DNA of 64,000 bases from CAYQMF01 sp964418595 (GCA_964418595.1 CAYQMF010000001.1:62001-126000), one strand, 5' to 3'. Counted from the first letter of the stretch, positions 54,421 through 63,879 are shown. Notes: generated from the letters alone by a model not told the origin. Numbers and translations: made by a program.

Positions 54421-57400
54421 ATGCATCGCAAGCTGCTCGGTCTCGTCGTCTCGTGTCTCGGGCTTGGAGGAGCTGGTTGCTCTTCGTTCGCCACACTCCA
54501 GAACGTGGGGCTGTCCGGCCAGTCGGTGGCCGCGTCCGACGCCAACTTCCTGGTCACCCGCGAGGGCAAGCCGGTCGCGACGGAGGCGGAGATGGGGCTC
54601 GACGCCGGCGATCAGATCCAGACGACGGCGAGCTACGGCGCCGCCATCGGCTTCGACTGCGGCGCCTCGCTCGTGATGGGACCGAACTCCAAGGTCGCGC
54701 TCGGCGAGACCGCGGTGGAGCAGTTCTCGGGCGAGGTGCTGTTCCGCCCTGCGGGTGCGGTGTCAGTGCTCAAGACGGGTCGCCTCACGATCGCGCCCAT
54801 GAGCGCCGCGATCGTCCAGAGCGGGTCTCCAGGCGCAGCCACGGTCATGGCGCTCGGCGGGCCGGTGAACGTCACTCCAGAGGGAGGCTCGGCGGTGCGC
54901 ATCGATCCACAGAGCACGTGGACCTCGACGGGCGACAGTCCCGCACCCCAGGCGATGGCGCGCGAGAAGGTCAACGCGATGGCCGTGTGGGCCAACGGCA
55001 TCGACATCCCGGCGCGCCGGATCATCCCGCACGTGGCCGGCCTGAAGGACGCGGAGGCGAACAGCATCACCAAGTCCGCGTTCGTCAGCGCCAGCGTCAA
55101 GGCCATCCCGGTGCCGCCGGAACAGGTGGGCCTCGTCCTCAAGCAGAGCCCGGCGCAAGGGTCGACGGCACCCGAGATGAGCATGGACGTCGGCGCCGAG
55201 TCCGTGCTGGTGCCGGACGTCATGAACCAGACCCTCGACGCCGCGCAGCAGACGCTGCAGGGCGGCCAGACCACGACCGGCAGCATCGAGAAGCGCCTGA
55301 GCGTCCGGCGTGATGCGCCCACCGTCGTGGCGCAGAGCCCCGCGGCGGGAACGCGCGTGCTGAAGAACGCCACCGTGAACCTCACCGTCGAGTTCCCCGG
55401 TTCGATCGTGCCCGCCGTGGTCAAGAAGCCGCAAGCCGAGGCCCTGCTCGCGATCACGGAAGCCAAGCTGAACGGCAGCGTCGTCGACTCCGGCTACTAC
55501 GCGAGCGTGCCGGAGGGTCACATCGTGATGGTCACGCCGGCTGCCGGCACGCTGATCGAGCGTGGCGCCGAAGTGCAGTTGAAGGTGTCGAAGGGCACGC
55601 TCCCCGCACCGCTGGCCGGGGGACCGGGGGCACAGGCCAAGGCGCAGACCGACGCCGTCGGCACCACCACCTTCGCGTGGTCCAACGTCCCCGATGCGTC
55701 GGAGTACCAGCTCAAGGTCATGCATCCGTCCGGCGGCCTGATCCTCGAGACCGTGGTCTCCTCCGGCGTCCTCTCGCATTCCTTCAAGCCGCGCTGGCAG
55801 CGCGACTGGACGGCGACGCCGTACACCTGGCAGGTGCGCGGCAAGGCCAACAACGAATGGGGCGACTGGTCGACGGAGCAGCCGTTCTTCTATGAGCCCC
55901 CGGACATCGAGGTCCCCGACCTCCGCAACCAGATGGCCGCGGCCGCGGGCGGCGGCCTCGCCAACCTGGCGGTGAGCCAGGTGCAGGAGTTCGCGAGCGA
56001 GGTTCCCACGGGGAACGTCATCCGCACGGAGCCGGCGGCGGGCACGAAGCTCAAGCCCGGCGACAAGGTGGTGGTCTACGTGTCGAAGGGTCAGGACCCC
56101 ACGGAGGCCGGCGACTTCTATGGGAACATGACCAACCTCGGAAAGGGGTACCGCGTGTTCGCCAACGTCGGTCAGTCGATCATCACGGAGCCGGTCCTTC
56201 TCTTCGACAAGGCGAGCACCGACCAGCAGATCACGGTCGTCGACGAACGGGCGCAGACCCAGAACCACAAGACGGCGATCCCCAACAACCTGAACTACAA
56301 CCAGCCGCAGGGCGCGACCTGGAGTTCGGACCACGAGGTCCACATGACCTCGACGAAGCTGCAGCAGAGCTTCAACAACAAGTCCGGCGTCGATGTGAAG
56401 TACAAGGGCTTCTCGGCGTCCGTCGCGGTGGAATACGGCGAGGCATCGGTGAGCGAGCGCCAGAGTGCGTTCGTATCGTACTCGGTGACCCTGCGCGCGG
56501 GCGACGTCAAGTTCAAGGAGGGTCAAACCCATCGCGTGACGCCGACCTTCGCGCAGGCTCTCGAAGACATCCACAAGAACCCCAACGCCAACCTCGACGC
56601 GTTCTTCGATCGGTTCGGCTCGCACTACATCGACCAGATCACGCTGGGTGCCGAGTGCAAGATGACGGCGCGCGTCAGCTACCGCTCGAACCTCGATGAG
56701 AAGGATCTGGGCGTGGCGGCCAAGGTCGGCTTCGAAGCGGCCAAGACCGGCGTGTCGGTCTCCAACGAGTACAAGCAGAAGCAATCGCGCTTCGAGAGCG
56801 AGTCCTCCGGATCGACCAAGTTCCGCGCCAAGGGCGGCTCGCCCGAGATCGTCGTCAGCTCCACCGGTACCACGCTCAACCGTGGCGCCTGGGAGCGCTG
56901 GGTCACGAGCACGCAGAGGCCGGGCGCGCTGCGCGACATCGACCAGAAGCTGCGGCCGATCACCGACCTGGTCGCCGACCAGGGGCTCCGCGCGCGCCTG
57001 CACAACGGCCTCGAGGCCTACGCGCGTGCCCGCGGCAAGGAGCTCACCAGCGACACCTTCCAGAAGGTTCCGGTCGAGTACGAGGTGACCATCAAGATCT
57101 TGAACTTCGAGGTCCAGGACGACGGCGACGCCGGGGCCGATCCGGGCGACATGTACTGGTCGTTCGAGCTGCAGACCTACTCCGCCGAGAAGCGGCAGTG
57201 GGCCAACCCGCAGTCGGTGTCGGTCCAGCAGACCGACGTCGAGATCGCGAGCGGGCGCACCCACACGCTGAACCAGGAGCGGATGGTCAGCATCAAGCCC
57301 GGCGATCAGGTGAAGTTCTTCGGACGCATCGATGAGAAGGACGGTGGCCTCAACGGTGACGACGACCACTTCGGCACCATGAGCGTGACGTTCCCCTCGC

Positions 57401-57492
57401 AGGTCATGAACCAGCGCAAGAGCCACCGCTTCCGTGCCGACGGCGGCGACGTGACCATGAACTACATGGTCAACATCCAGGCGGTTTATTGA
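54421..57492 (+). CDS. Lipoprotein with FecR-like, PASTA, Fn3-like and MACPF domains
   Basis: The protein has 1,023 residues. A lipobox GGAGC near residue 20 predicts a lipid anchor. About 40-200 looks FecR-like (LDAGDQIQTTASYGAAIGF, LKTGRLTIAPMSAAIVQSG). PASTA-like units lie near 261-320 (VLVPDVMNQTLDAAQQTL), 325-395 and 493-560 (IEVPDLRNQMAAAAGG...GDKVVVYVSKG), with an Fn3-like sandwich at 413-490. Residues ~565-870 match a MACPF pore-forming domain, with its signature FFDRFGSHYIDQITLGAEC at about 728. The C-terminal 140 residues form an Asp-rich beta domain (DDGDAGADPGD, DEKDGGLNGDDDH) that could bind calcium like a C2 domain. This points to a surface-tethered, membrane-targeting protein. 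Confidence 0.85.
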   Translation: MHRKLLGLVVSCLGLGGAGCSSFATLQNVGLSGQSVAASDANFLVTREGKPVATEAEMGLDAGDQIQTTASYGAAIGFDCGASLVMGPNSKVALGETAVEQFSGEVLFRPAGAVSVLKTGRLTIAPMSAAIVQSGSPGAATVMALGGPVNVTPEGGSAVRIDPQSTWTSTGDSPAPQAMAREKVNAMAVWANGIDIPARRIIPHVAGLKDAEANSITKSAFVSASVKAIPVPPEQVGLVLKQSPAQGSTAPEMSMDVGAESVLVPDVMNQTLDAAQQTLQGGQTTTGSIEKRLSVRRDAPTVVAQSPAAGTRVLKNATVNLTVEFPGSIVPAVVKKPQAEALLAITEAKLNGSVVDSGYYASVPEGHIVMVTPAAGTLIERGAEVQLKVSKGTLPAPLAGGPGAQAKAQTDAVGTTTFAWSNVPDASEYQLKVMHPSGGLILETVVSSGVLSHSFKPRWQRDWTATPYTWQVRGKANNEWGDWSTEQPFFYEPPDIEVPDLRNQMAAAAGGGLANLAVSQVQEFASEVPTGNVIRTEPAAGTKLKPGDKVVVYVSKGQDPTEAGDFYGNMTNLGKGYRVFANVGQSIITEPVLLFDKASTDQQITVVDERAQTQNHKTAIPNNLNYNQPQGATWSSDHEVHMTSTKLQQSFNNKSGVDVKYKGFSASVAVEYGEASVSERQSAFVSYSVTLRAGDVKFKEGQTHRVTPTFAQALEDIHKNPNANLDAFFDRFGSHYIDQITLGAECKMTARVSYRSNLDEKDLGVAAKVGFEAAKTGVSVSNEYKQKQSRFESESSGSTKFRAKGGSPEIVVSSTGTTLNRGAWERWVTSTQRPGALRDIDQKLRPITDLVADQGLRARLHNGLEAYARARGKELTSDTFQKVPVEYEVTIKILNFEVQDDGDAGADPGDMYWSFELQTYSAEKRQWANPQSVSVQQTDVEIASGRTHTLNQERMVSIKPGDQVKFFGRIDEKDGGLNGDDDHFGTMSVTFPSQVMNQRKSHRFRADGGDVTMNYMVNIQAVY

Positions 57493-57542
57493 GAGTAGGG
57501 AACCGCGAAATGACGGGTCCCGCACGCCTGCGTTGGAGCCGA

Positions 57543-57560
57543 CGGCCGCCGGGGCGGCCG
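57543..57560. terminator. 8-bp GC hairpin after the MACPF gene
   Basis: CGGCCGCC at 57543-57550 pairs exactly with GGCGGCCG at 57553-57560 across a two-base gap, 50 bases after the MACPF stop. A 5-bp stem CCGTG/CACGG follows at 57622-57635. No T-run is present, so factor-independent termination is only a possibility. The rest of the 57493-57656 gap shows nothing else. Confidence 0.35.
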
Positions 57561-57656
57561 CGGCTCAACGGCGACGACGGGAGGCGACGAGTCTTGTCGA
57601 CTCTTGTCCGTGCGTCGGGGACCGTGTCGTCACGGATGGAGGACTACTGACCGCGA

Positions 57657-58742
57657 TCACGACGGCGGCGACTCGACCGCGTAGTCGTCGCCGTAGAACT
57701 TGGCCGTCGTCCGGGTGTGGAAGGTGATCACCCGGATCGGCGCGTACTTCGGCGCGCCGAGGCCGGGGAGCACTTCGAGCAGCTCCTGCGGTCGCAGGTA
57801 GGCCGCGAGCGGGAAGCTCACGCGCGTCCGGCGCAGGAGCGCCGGGTCGCGCGGCCGCCCCACGCGGTGGGTCGTCGAGGGCAGCACGTCGTTGCTGATG
57901 CGCTGCAGGTAGTCGCCCGCGTTGAGGATGATCGAGCCCGGCGGCGCCATCAGACGCACCCACTTGCCGCTGCGGTGCAGCACCTGCAGACCCTCGACCG
58001 TCGGCGCGGGCAGGAGCGTGAACAGGTCGACGTCCTCGTGTCCGAGCAGCCTTCCCGCTCCGCTCGCTGCGTCGGCACCGACGAGCGGCGGGTAGTAGTT
58101 GAGGCGCAGGCCGAAGTCGGGCTGGGCGAGGCGCGCATCGTAGAGATGCGGGTCGCACCCGAGTCCCTGCAGCAGGCTCTGCATGATCGGCACGAACAAC
58201 GGCACCTCCGCTTCGACGAGGCGGCGGAAGCGCGGCTCGAACCCGGGCCGCGGCCACAGGCTCGCATCACCAGGCCCACCCTCCAACGCGAACGCGCGCC
58301 GCCCGAAGACCCAGCCCTCGACGAGGTCGGGGTGGATGTCGCTCGTCTCCTTGATGGGGAAGTAGCCCTCGCTCACCGCCCCGTGTCGCGCGGCCCGGAA
58401 GCGCAGCTTCGTCGCGAGTGGCGTGCCCTCGAAGAACTCCTCCACCCACGCCCCGGCGGCCACGAACAAGTCCGGGTCGACCCCGTGCCCCACGAGGATC
58501 GCGAACCCGATCTCGCGGATGGCGGCGGACAGCTCGCGCGAAAACGCCGCGCGGTCGCCGGCATCGCCGCGCAGGAAACGGCCGAGATCGCAGGTCGTGA
58601 AGGTGAACGACTCGTCGAACGCGCCCGCCGTGTCGCCCGCCTCGGCGAGATGGTAGGCGGGCTTTCCGACCTGATCGAAGCGGGCGAACGCTTCGCTCGA
58701 CGCCTTGATGCCTCGCTCCTGGTTGTCGTCGCGCGGTTTCAT
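57657..58742 (-). CDS. 2OG-Fe(II) oxygenase, isopenicillin N synthase family
   Basis: The protein has 361 residues. Iron ligands are His235 and Asp237 in LGHEDVDLFT and His292 in STTHRV; the 2-oxoglutarate-binding arginine is in RRTRVSF near 307. The N-terminal block FSRELSAAIREIGFAILVGHGVD is the DIOX_N part. The ATG at 58742 overlaps the stop of the permease gene (ATGA at 58739-58742), so the two are translationally coupled. Likely substrates are amino acids or related small molecules brought in by that permease, an inference from coupling only. Confidence 0.9.
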   Translation of the reverse strand: MKPRDDNQERGIKASSEAFARFDQVGKPAYHLAEAGDTAGAFDESFTFTTCDLGRFLRGDAGDRAAFSRELSAAIREIGFAILVGHGVDPDLFVAAGAWVEEFFEGTPLATKLRFRAARHGAVSEGYFPIKETSDIHPDLVEGWVFGRRAFALEGGPGDASLWPRPGFEPRFRRLVEAEVPLFVPIMQSLLQGLGCDPHLYDARLAQPDFGLRLNYYPPLVGADAASGAGRLLGHEDVDLFTLLPAPTVEGLQVLHRSGKWVRLMAPPGSIILNAGDYLQRISNDVLPSTTHRVGRPRDPALLRRTRVSFPLAAYLRPQELLEVLPGLGAPKYAPIRVITFHTRTTAKFYGDDYAVESPPS

Positions 58743-60112
58743 CGCCGGATCATCCACCGACGCAGCACGAGGCCGACCCCCACCCACGCGGTGAGCAGCT
58801 CGAGACTCGTGAACTGCAACGTCTGCATCCGCGCGGCGAAGGGCACCGTCGTGATCGTGTCCAGGTCGCCGGCGAACTGGACGGCCACGATACCGCCGAG
58901 CGACACGATCGAGATCCAGCCCGCCGCGCGCTGCACGGCGCGAGGCACGCCGCTCGTGACCTGCGCCCAGAGCTCGGGGTTGCGCCGCGGCAGGAGGAGG
59001 AGTGCCGCGCTGTGCAGCGCGTACAGCAGCAGGAGTGCCACCACCGCGATGCCGAGCGCGAGGTCCATGCGCCCCGACAGGAGCAGCGTCGCCATCACGA
59101 CGACGCTCGCCCACAGACTCGCGGACGGCGTCCGCCAGCGGGCGTGCGTGCGCGCGAGGACCGCCGGCAGATGCCCTTCGCGCGCGAGGTGCCACGCGAG
59201 GCGAGCGGGCACGAACATCGTCGCGTTCAACGACGTCGCCACCGCCATGATCGCGCCGACGGTCACCACCATGGCGCCGCCCCTCGGCAGATAGACCTCC
59301 GCCGCCACGGTCATCGGCACGCCGCTCGCACCCAGAGCCGCCGACGGCAGCACACCGAACGCCACGAGCGACATCGCCACGAAGATCACGGTGGTGAGCA
59401 GGATCCCGCGCACGAAGACCCGCGGCAGCACGGCACGACTGTCGCGCACCTCGCCCGCCGCCTGCGCCAGCGCTTCGAAGCCCGCGTAGGCGAAGAACAG
59501 CGGCGGCAACGCGGCGAGGAACCCACGCGCGCCGCCGGTGAAGAACGGGCGGTAGTTGACGAGGTCGATCGCGAACAGGCCCGGCACGATCAAGACGAGC
59601 AGCGCCAGCGCGAGCACGACACACATCCCCACCTGCAGTCGGCCGAACCACCGCACGCCACGCACATGCACCGCGAACACGGATGCGAGTCCTCCGAGCG
59701 CAACGGCCGAACGGACCCAGCCGACCGGCGTCGAGGCGCCCACGAGTTCGAGCAGGTTCAACGCCAGCGTGTCGGCGAGGTAGGCGCCGGCGCCGAGGTA
59801 CGCGATCAGCTTCAGCCACGCCGCCACGAACGTCAGCCGCGCGCTGCGCAACGTGCGCCCGATGTGCAAGACCTCGCCACCCGGCTCCAGCCCGAGCGGC
59901 GTCGACAGGAACACCAGGTAGGCGACGGCGCTGGCGAGCACGATCGGAGCGAGCACGAGGTGCGCGACGATCACGCTCGGGCCCGTCGCGGCGGTCGCCT
60001 GCGACGTGACCCGGAACACGCCCGCCCCCACCAGGATCCCCACCATCATCGCGTAGGCCGAGAAGCGGCCGAGGTCGCGGCGCAGCGCAGGTGGAGTCGC
60101 TCGATCGGTCAC
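58739..60112 (-). CDS. APC-superfamily amino acid permease
   Basis: The protein has 457 residues with about twelve membrane helices. It begins LGRFSAYAMMVGILVGAGVFRVTSQ, the GxG-V-F substrate-binding stretch of helix 1 in APC transporters, and has FFAYAGFEALAQAAGEVRDSRAVLPR in helix 6 and the following loop, a hallmark of the family. The GTG at 60112 gives a short polar N-terminus; longer frames run into the next gene. It is the middle gene of a minus-strand operon with an unknown 200-residue protein upstream (13-base gap) and the oxygenase downstream (4-base overlap). Confidence 0.9.
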   Translation of the reverse strand: MTDRATPPALRRDLGRFSAYAMMVGILVGAGVFRVTSQATAATGPSVIVAHLVLAPIVLASAVAYLVFLSTPLGLEPGGEVLHIGRTLRSARLTFVAAWLKLIAYLGAGAYLADTLALNLLELVGASTPVGWVRSAVALGGLASVFAVHVRGVRWFGRLQVGMCVVLALALLVLIVPGLFAIDLVNYRPFFTGGARGFLAALPPLFFAYAGFEALAQAAGEVRDSRAVLPRVFVRGILLTTVIFVAMSLVAFGVLPSAALGASGVPMTVAAEVYLPRGGAMVVTVGAIMAVATSLNATMFVPARLAWHLAREGHLPAVLARTHARWRTPSASLWASVVVMATLLLSGRMDLALGIAVVALLLLYALHSAALLLLPRRNPELWAQVTSGVPRAVQRAAGWISIVSLGGIVAVQFAGDLDTITTVPFAARMQTLQFTSLELLTAWVGVGLVLRRWMIRR

Positions 60113-60125
60113 GCCTCGCGCGCGC

Positions 60126-60728
60126 TCATCGCCGCGCCCTCCGCGCTTCCGGCACGCCGATTCCCGCGGCGATCGCGGCGCGGCGCCGCGCATGGATTCG
60201 CGCGCAGGCCGCGGCGTCGGCGGGCGCCACGAGGTCGAAGCCCACCGCCTGCCAGTCGGGATCGGCGGCCGACAACCCGAGCAGTTCGATCGCGGGCGCC
60301 TCCGCCACGAAGCACTGGGCGCGGAACGGCAGCAGGTAACCACCGTCGCGGTGCAGCGAGGCCTTCGCCTCCGCATGGTCGGCGAACCAGCGGTTGAGGT
60401 ACACGCCCAGCGCCGGCGCGTAGTACTCCGGCACCTCGGCGGTGGCAGCGGCGGTGACGGCGACGCGACGGCCCAGCTCGAGCCACGACCCGGCGCCCGC
60501 CTCCTGCGCGATCACGGCGAGCGCGTGCTTGCGGCGCACGCGCGAAGGGTCGGCGACGAGCGCATCGACGGCGAGGCCTTCGAGCGAACGCAGGCGCACG
60601 AGGCGCGTGGCCGCGGCGCGCGCGCGCGCCGGGTCGCGGGCACGCAGGTCCTGATGAAGGCGCCGCGCGGCGGCGCGATGACGCGCGAGGGGATCACCCT
60701 CGCGCCCTGACGGAACGGGAGCAGACAC
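60126..60728 (-). CDS. Unknown soluble protein, first gene of the permease operon
   Basis: The protein has 200 residues. The first third is Arg-rich and helical, with RRKHALAVIAQEAGAGSWLELGRRV, a text often seen at the start of ankyrin-type or related helical proteins. The second half (ALGVYLNRWFADHAEAKASLHRDGGYLLPFRAQCFVAEAPAIELLGL, then DPDWQAVGFDLVAP) looks alpha/beta with no catalytic motif I recognise. Genes pairing this kind of sequence occur in other GC-rich bacteria as hypothetical proteins. No signal peptide or membrane part is seen. Confidence 0.65.
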   Translation of the reverse strand: MSAPVPSGREGDPLARHRAAARRLHQDLRARDPARARAAATRLVRLRSLEGLAVDALVADPSRVRRKHALAVIAQEAGAGSWLELGRRVAVTAAATAEVPEYYAPALGVYLNRWFADHAEAKASLHRDGGYLLPFRAQCFVAEAPAIELLGLSAADPDWQAVGFDLVAPADAAACARIHARRRAAIAAGIGVPEARRARR

Positions 60729-60927
60729 GGAGACTCCTTGGTGTTCGCTGCGAGCCCGACGGTGCAGCTACCAGGAGGTCCGAATGGACCGGTCCGGAAG
60801 TCAGGAGGGTGAGCGGGGCTCTTTCTCGGGCGATGGCGCCCCTCGGCGCCGGGGCGGGATTAGCGCGCGCGGGCGGGTCGCTGTCAATCGCCTCGGGTCG
60901 GTTCCCCTCGGCCGCTACAACTCCGCC

Positions 60928-62664
60928 ATGCTCGCTCGCGCCGCCGTCGTCCTCGGCCTGCTGCCCGCACTCGGCTCGCTCGCCGCGGCGCAGGCCGGCC
61001 CTCGCCTCCTTCTCACCGGCGCCACCGTCGTGCGCACCGACGGCTCGGCGCCGATCGACGACGCCGCCGTGCTGCTGCAAGGCGATCGCATCGTCGCAGT
61101 CGGACCGCGCGCCACCGTGGCCGCGCCGGCCGACGCCACGATCGTCGATGTCCGCGGCAAGTGGCTCGTGCCGGGCCTCGTCGACGCGCACGTCCACTTC
61201 TTCCAGTCGGCCGGCATCTACACGCGCCCCGACATCATCGAGCTGCGCACGGAGCGCAGCTACGAGGCCGAACAGCAGGACATCGACGCGCGCCTGCCCG
61301 ACACGCTGGCGCGCTACGTGCGCTGCGGGATCACCACGGTGGTCGACGTGGGCGGGCCCGACCGCAACTTCGCGATCCGCGCGCGCGCGCGCGAGGCCAC
61401 CCTCGCGCCGACGGTCTACTGCACGGGCCGTCTGCTCACCACGTGGCTGCCGCCCGCGTTCGCGAAACTCGCCGACCCGCCCTTTGCGCCGGTGCAGACC
61501 GCCGAGCAGTGCGCCGCGGAGGTCGAACGTCAAGCCGCGCTGGGCGCCGACCTCATCAAGGTGTGGTACATCGTGCGCCGGCCGCAGGACGTGCAGGCCA
61601 ACCGGCCGCTCCTCGACGCGACCGTCGCGGCGGCGAGCAAGCGCGGTCTGCGCGTGGCGGTGCACGCGACCCAGCAGGCCGCGGCGCGCGAGGCGATCGC
61701 CGCCGGCGCGCGCATCCTCGTGCACAGCGTCGAGGACACGCCCGTCGACGCCGGGTTCGTCGCGGCGCTCGCGAACGCGGGCACGACCTACGTCCCGACC
61801 CTCATGGTGATCGAGGGCTACGCCGAGGTCCTCGGCCTGCAGCGCGACCTCATGCCGATCGAGTGGCAGCTCGGCCAGCCGGAGGTGATCGGCACGTGGC
61901 TCGATCTCGAACGCCTCGCCCGCGCCGACGCCGGCCTCGCCCGGCGCGCGCAGAGCTGGCGCGGGCGCCTGGCTGGGCGCGACGTGCTCTTCGCCAACCT
62001 GCGCGCGGTGCGCGACGGCAAGGGCAGGGTCGCCGCCGGCACCGACGCGGGCAACATCGGCACCCTGCACGGGCCGAGCCTGCACCGCGAGCTTGCGCTC
62101 ATGGTCGAGGCCGGCATGACGCCGGCGGAGGTCCTCGTCGCCGCCACGCGCGGTGGTGCGGCGGCGCTCGGCAAGGAGGCCGAGTTCGGCGACATCGCGA
62201 CGGGCATGCGCGCCGACCTGCTGGTGCTCGCGGCCGACCCGCGCCAGGACATCGCGGCGCTGCAGCAGGTGGAGCAGGTGGTCCTGCGCGGCAAGGCGCT
62301 GCCGATCGCCGACACGCTGCGCGAGACGCCGGCCCAGGTGGTGCAGCGTCAGCTCAACGCGTACAACGCGCGCGACCTCGAGCGCTTCGCGGCGTGCTAC
62401 GCCGACGACGTGGTGGTGGGCAACCTCGGGCCGGATGGTCCCGCGGAGTGGATGCGCGGCAAGGACAAGCTGCGCGAGCGCTGGGGCGAGCGCTTCGCGA
62501 CGTCGCCCGACCTGCATTGCCGGATCGAGAACCGCATCGCCAACGGCGAGGTCGTCATCGACCACGAGTTCGTGACCGGCGTGCCCGGCCGCGACGCCAT
62601 CCATGCGGTGGCCGTCTATCGCGTGAAAGACGGCCGGATCGCGAGCGTCTGGTTCGTGCGCTGA
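60928..62664 (+). CDS. Exported amidohydrolase fused to a SnoaL-like domain
   Basis: The protein has 578 residues. The ATG at 60928 begins signal peptide MLARAAVVLGLLPALGSLAAAQ. An in-frame ATG at 60784 has a strong AGGAGG site but would bury the signal peptide under 48 odd residues. Amidohydrolase marks: LLLTGATVVRTDGSAPI, GKWLVPGLVDAHVHFF, VAVHATQQ, ILVHSVEDT, and the metal Asp in AAGTDAGNIG. The last ~120 residues (VVQRQLNAYNARDLERFAACYADDVVV...GRIASVWFVR) are a SnoaL/NTF2-like domain. Imidazolonepropionase-like or prolidase-like activity is typical; the substrate is unknown. Confidence 0.85.
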   Translation: MLARAAVVLGLLPALGSLAAAQAGPRLLLTGATVVRTDGSAPIDDAAVLLQGDRIVAVGPRATVAAPADATIVDVRGKWLVPGLVDAHVHFFQSAGIYTRPDIIELRTERSYEAEQQDIDARLPDTLARYVRCGITTVVDVGGPDRNFAIRARAREATLAPTVYCTGRLLTTWLPPAFAKLADPPFAPVQTAEQCAAEVERQAALGADLIKVWYIVRRPQDVQANRPLLDATVAAASKRGLRVAVHATQQAAAREAIAAGARILVHSVEDTPVDAGFVAALANAGTTYVPTLMVIEGYAEVLGLQRDLMPIEWQLGQPEVIGTWLDLERLARADAGLARRAQSWRGRLAGRDVLFANLRAVRDGKGRVAAGTDAGNIGTLHGPSLHRELALMVEAGMTPAEVLVAATRGGAAALGKEAEFGDIATGMRADLLVLAADPRQDIAALQQVEQVVLRGKALPIADTLRETPAQVVQRQLNAYNARDLERFAACYADDVVVGNLGPDGPAEWMRGKDKLRERWGERFATSPDLHCRIENRIANGEVVIDHEFVTGVPGRDAIHAVAVYRVKDGRIASVWFVR

Positions 62665-62683
62665 CTCTCCCTGCACTCTGCCC

Positions 62684-63757
62684 ATGGACCTCGTCGCTCT
62701 CTTCTGGCTGATCCTCGGCCTCGTCGTGCTGACCGTCGGTGCCGAGGCCCTGATCCGCGGCGCCTCGCGCCTGGCCGCGACCGCGAAGATCCCGCCGCTC
62801 GTGATCGGCCTCACCGTCGTCGCGTTCGGGACATCGGCGCCCGAACTCGCGGTCAGCGTCAAGTCGGCGTTGTCGGGCCAGCCGGACATCGCGCTGGGCA
62901 ACGTGGTCGGCAGCAACATCTGCAACGTGCTCCTGATCCTCGGCATGTCGGCGGCGGTCGCGCCGCTGATCGTGTCGGTGCAGCTCGTGCGCTTCGACGT
63001 GCCGCTCATGATCGGCGCGACCCTGCTGATGTACGGGATGGCGCTGGACGGGCAGATCGGTCAGGTCGATGGCCTCATCCTCGTCCTGTGTCTCCTCGCC
63101 TACACGGTCTTCACGATCCGCCAAGGGCGGCGGAAGGGGAAGGCCGCCGCCGCCGCCGAGGCGCCGACCCCCGCGAAGGGCACCGTGCTCGTCGACCTGT
63201 GCCTCCTGATCGCGGGCCTCGCCGGCCTCGTCGTCGGCGCGGGTTGGTTCGTGGATGCCGCGGTGTCGATGGCGCGCGCCTTCGGCGTGAGCGAGCTGGT
63301 CATCGGCCTCACCATCGTCGCCGTGGGCACGTCGCTGCCGGAGCTCGCCGCGTCGGTGGTGGCGAGCATGAAGGGCGAGCGCGACATCGCCGTCGGCAAC
63401 GTCGTCGGCAGCAACCTGTTCAACATCCTGTGCGTGCTCGGGCTCACCGCCACCGCGGCGGCAGATGGCGTCCCGGTCGCCGACTCCGCGCTCGACTTCG
63501 ACATCCCGGTGATGACGGCGGTGTCGATCGCGTGCCTGCCGATCTTTCTGGCCGGCCATCGCATCGCGCGCTGGGAGGGACTGGTCTTCCTCGCCTACTA
63601 CGTCGCCTACACCGCCTACCTGGTGCTGGCCGCCACCGACCACGAGTCGGCCAACGCCTTCGCCACCGTGATGCGCTGGTTCGTGCTCCCCCTCACCGGC
63701 CTGACGCTCGCCATCACGACCACGCGGGCGTGGCGGGTGCGGCGGCGGCAGCGCTGA
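62684..63757 (+). CDS. Calcium/sodium antiporter, CaCA family (YrbG type)
   Basis: The protein has 357 residues with about ten membrane helices in two inverted halves. Each half carries the alpha-repeat: VVAFGTSAPELAVSVKSAL with GNVVGSNICN, and IVAVGTSLPELAASVVASM with GNVVGSNLFN. The acidic residues of both GTS-PEL motifs, which bind the cation, are present. It lies 19 bases after the amidohydrolase gene and could be co-transcribed with it, although the functions are not obviously linked. Confidence 0.9.
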   Translation: MDLVALFWLILGLVVLTVGAEALIRGASRLAATAKIPPLVIGLTVVAFGTSAPELAVSVKSALSGQPDIALGNVVGSNICNVLLILGMSAAVAPLIVSVQLVRFDVPLMIGATLLMYGMALDGQIGQVDGLILVLCLLAYTVFTIRQGRRKGKAAAAAEAPTPAKGTVLVDLCLLIAGLAGLVVGAGWFVDAAVSMARAFGVSELVIGLTIVAVGTSLPELAASVVASMKGERDIAVGNVVGSNLFNILCVLGLTATAAADGVPVADSALDFDIPVMTAVSIACLPIFLAGHRIARWEGLVFLAYYVAYTAYLVLAATDHESANAFATVMRWFVLPLTGLTLAITTTRAWRVRRRQR

Positions 63758-63785
63758 CCCCGGGCATTGCGCCAAGTACGGCGCT

Positions 63786-63840
63786 GTCCGCGGGTCGCAG
63801 CGTCCGCACGCGGCCTGTCCCGGCCCGACCCGCCGCGGAC
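63786..63840. terminator. Imperfect GC stem-loop after the antiporter gene
   Basis: GTCCGCGGGTCG at 63786-63797 can pair with CGACCCGCCGCGGAC at 63826-63840, leaving a small bulge. It lies between the antiporter stop and the next start. A termination role is inferred from position; no T-run follows. Confidence 0.3.
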
Positions 63841-63879
63841 AAGAGCCTCCGTCCCGGCCCCTCGCTACCCTATCCCCCC

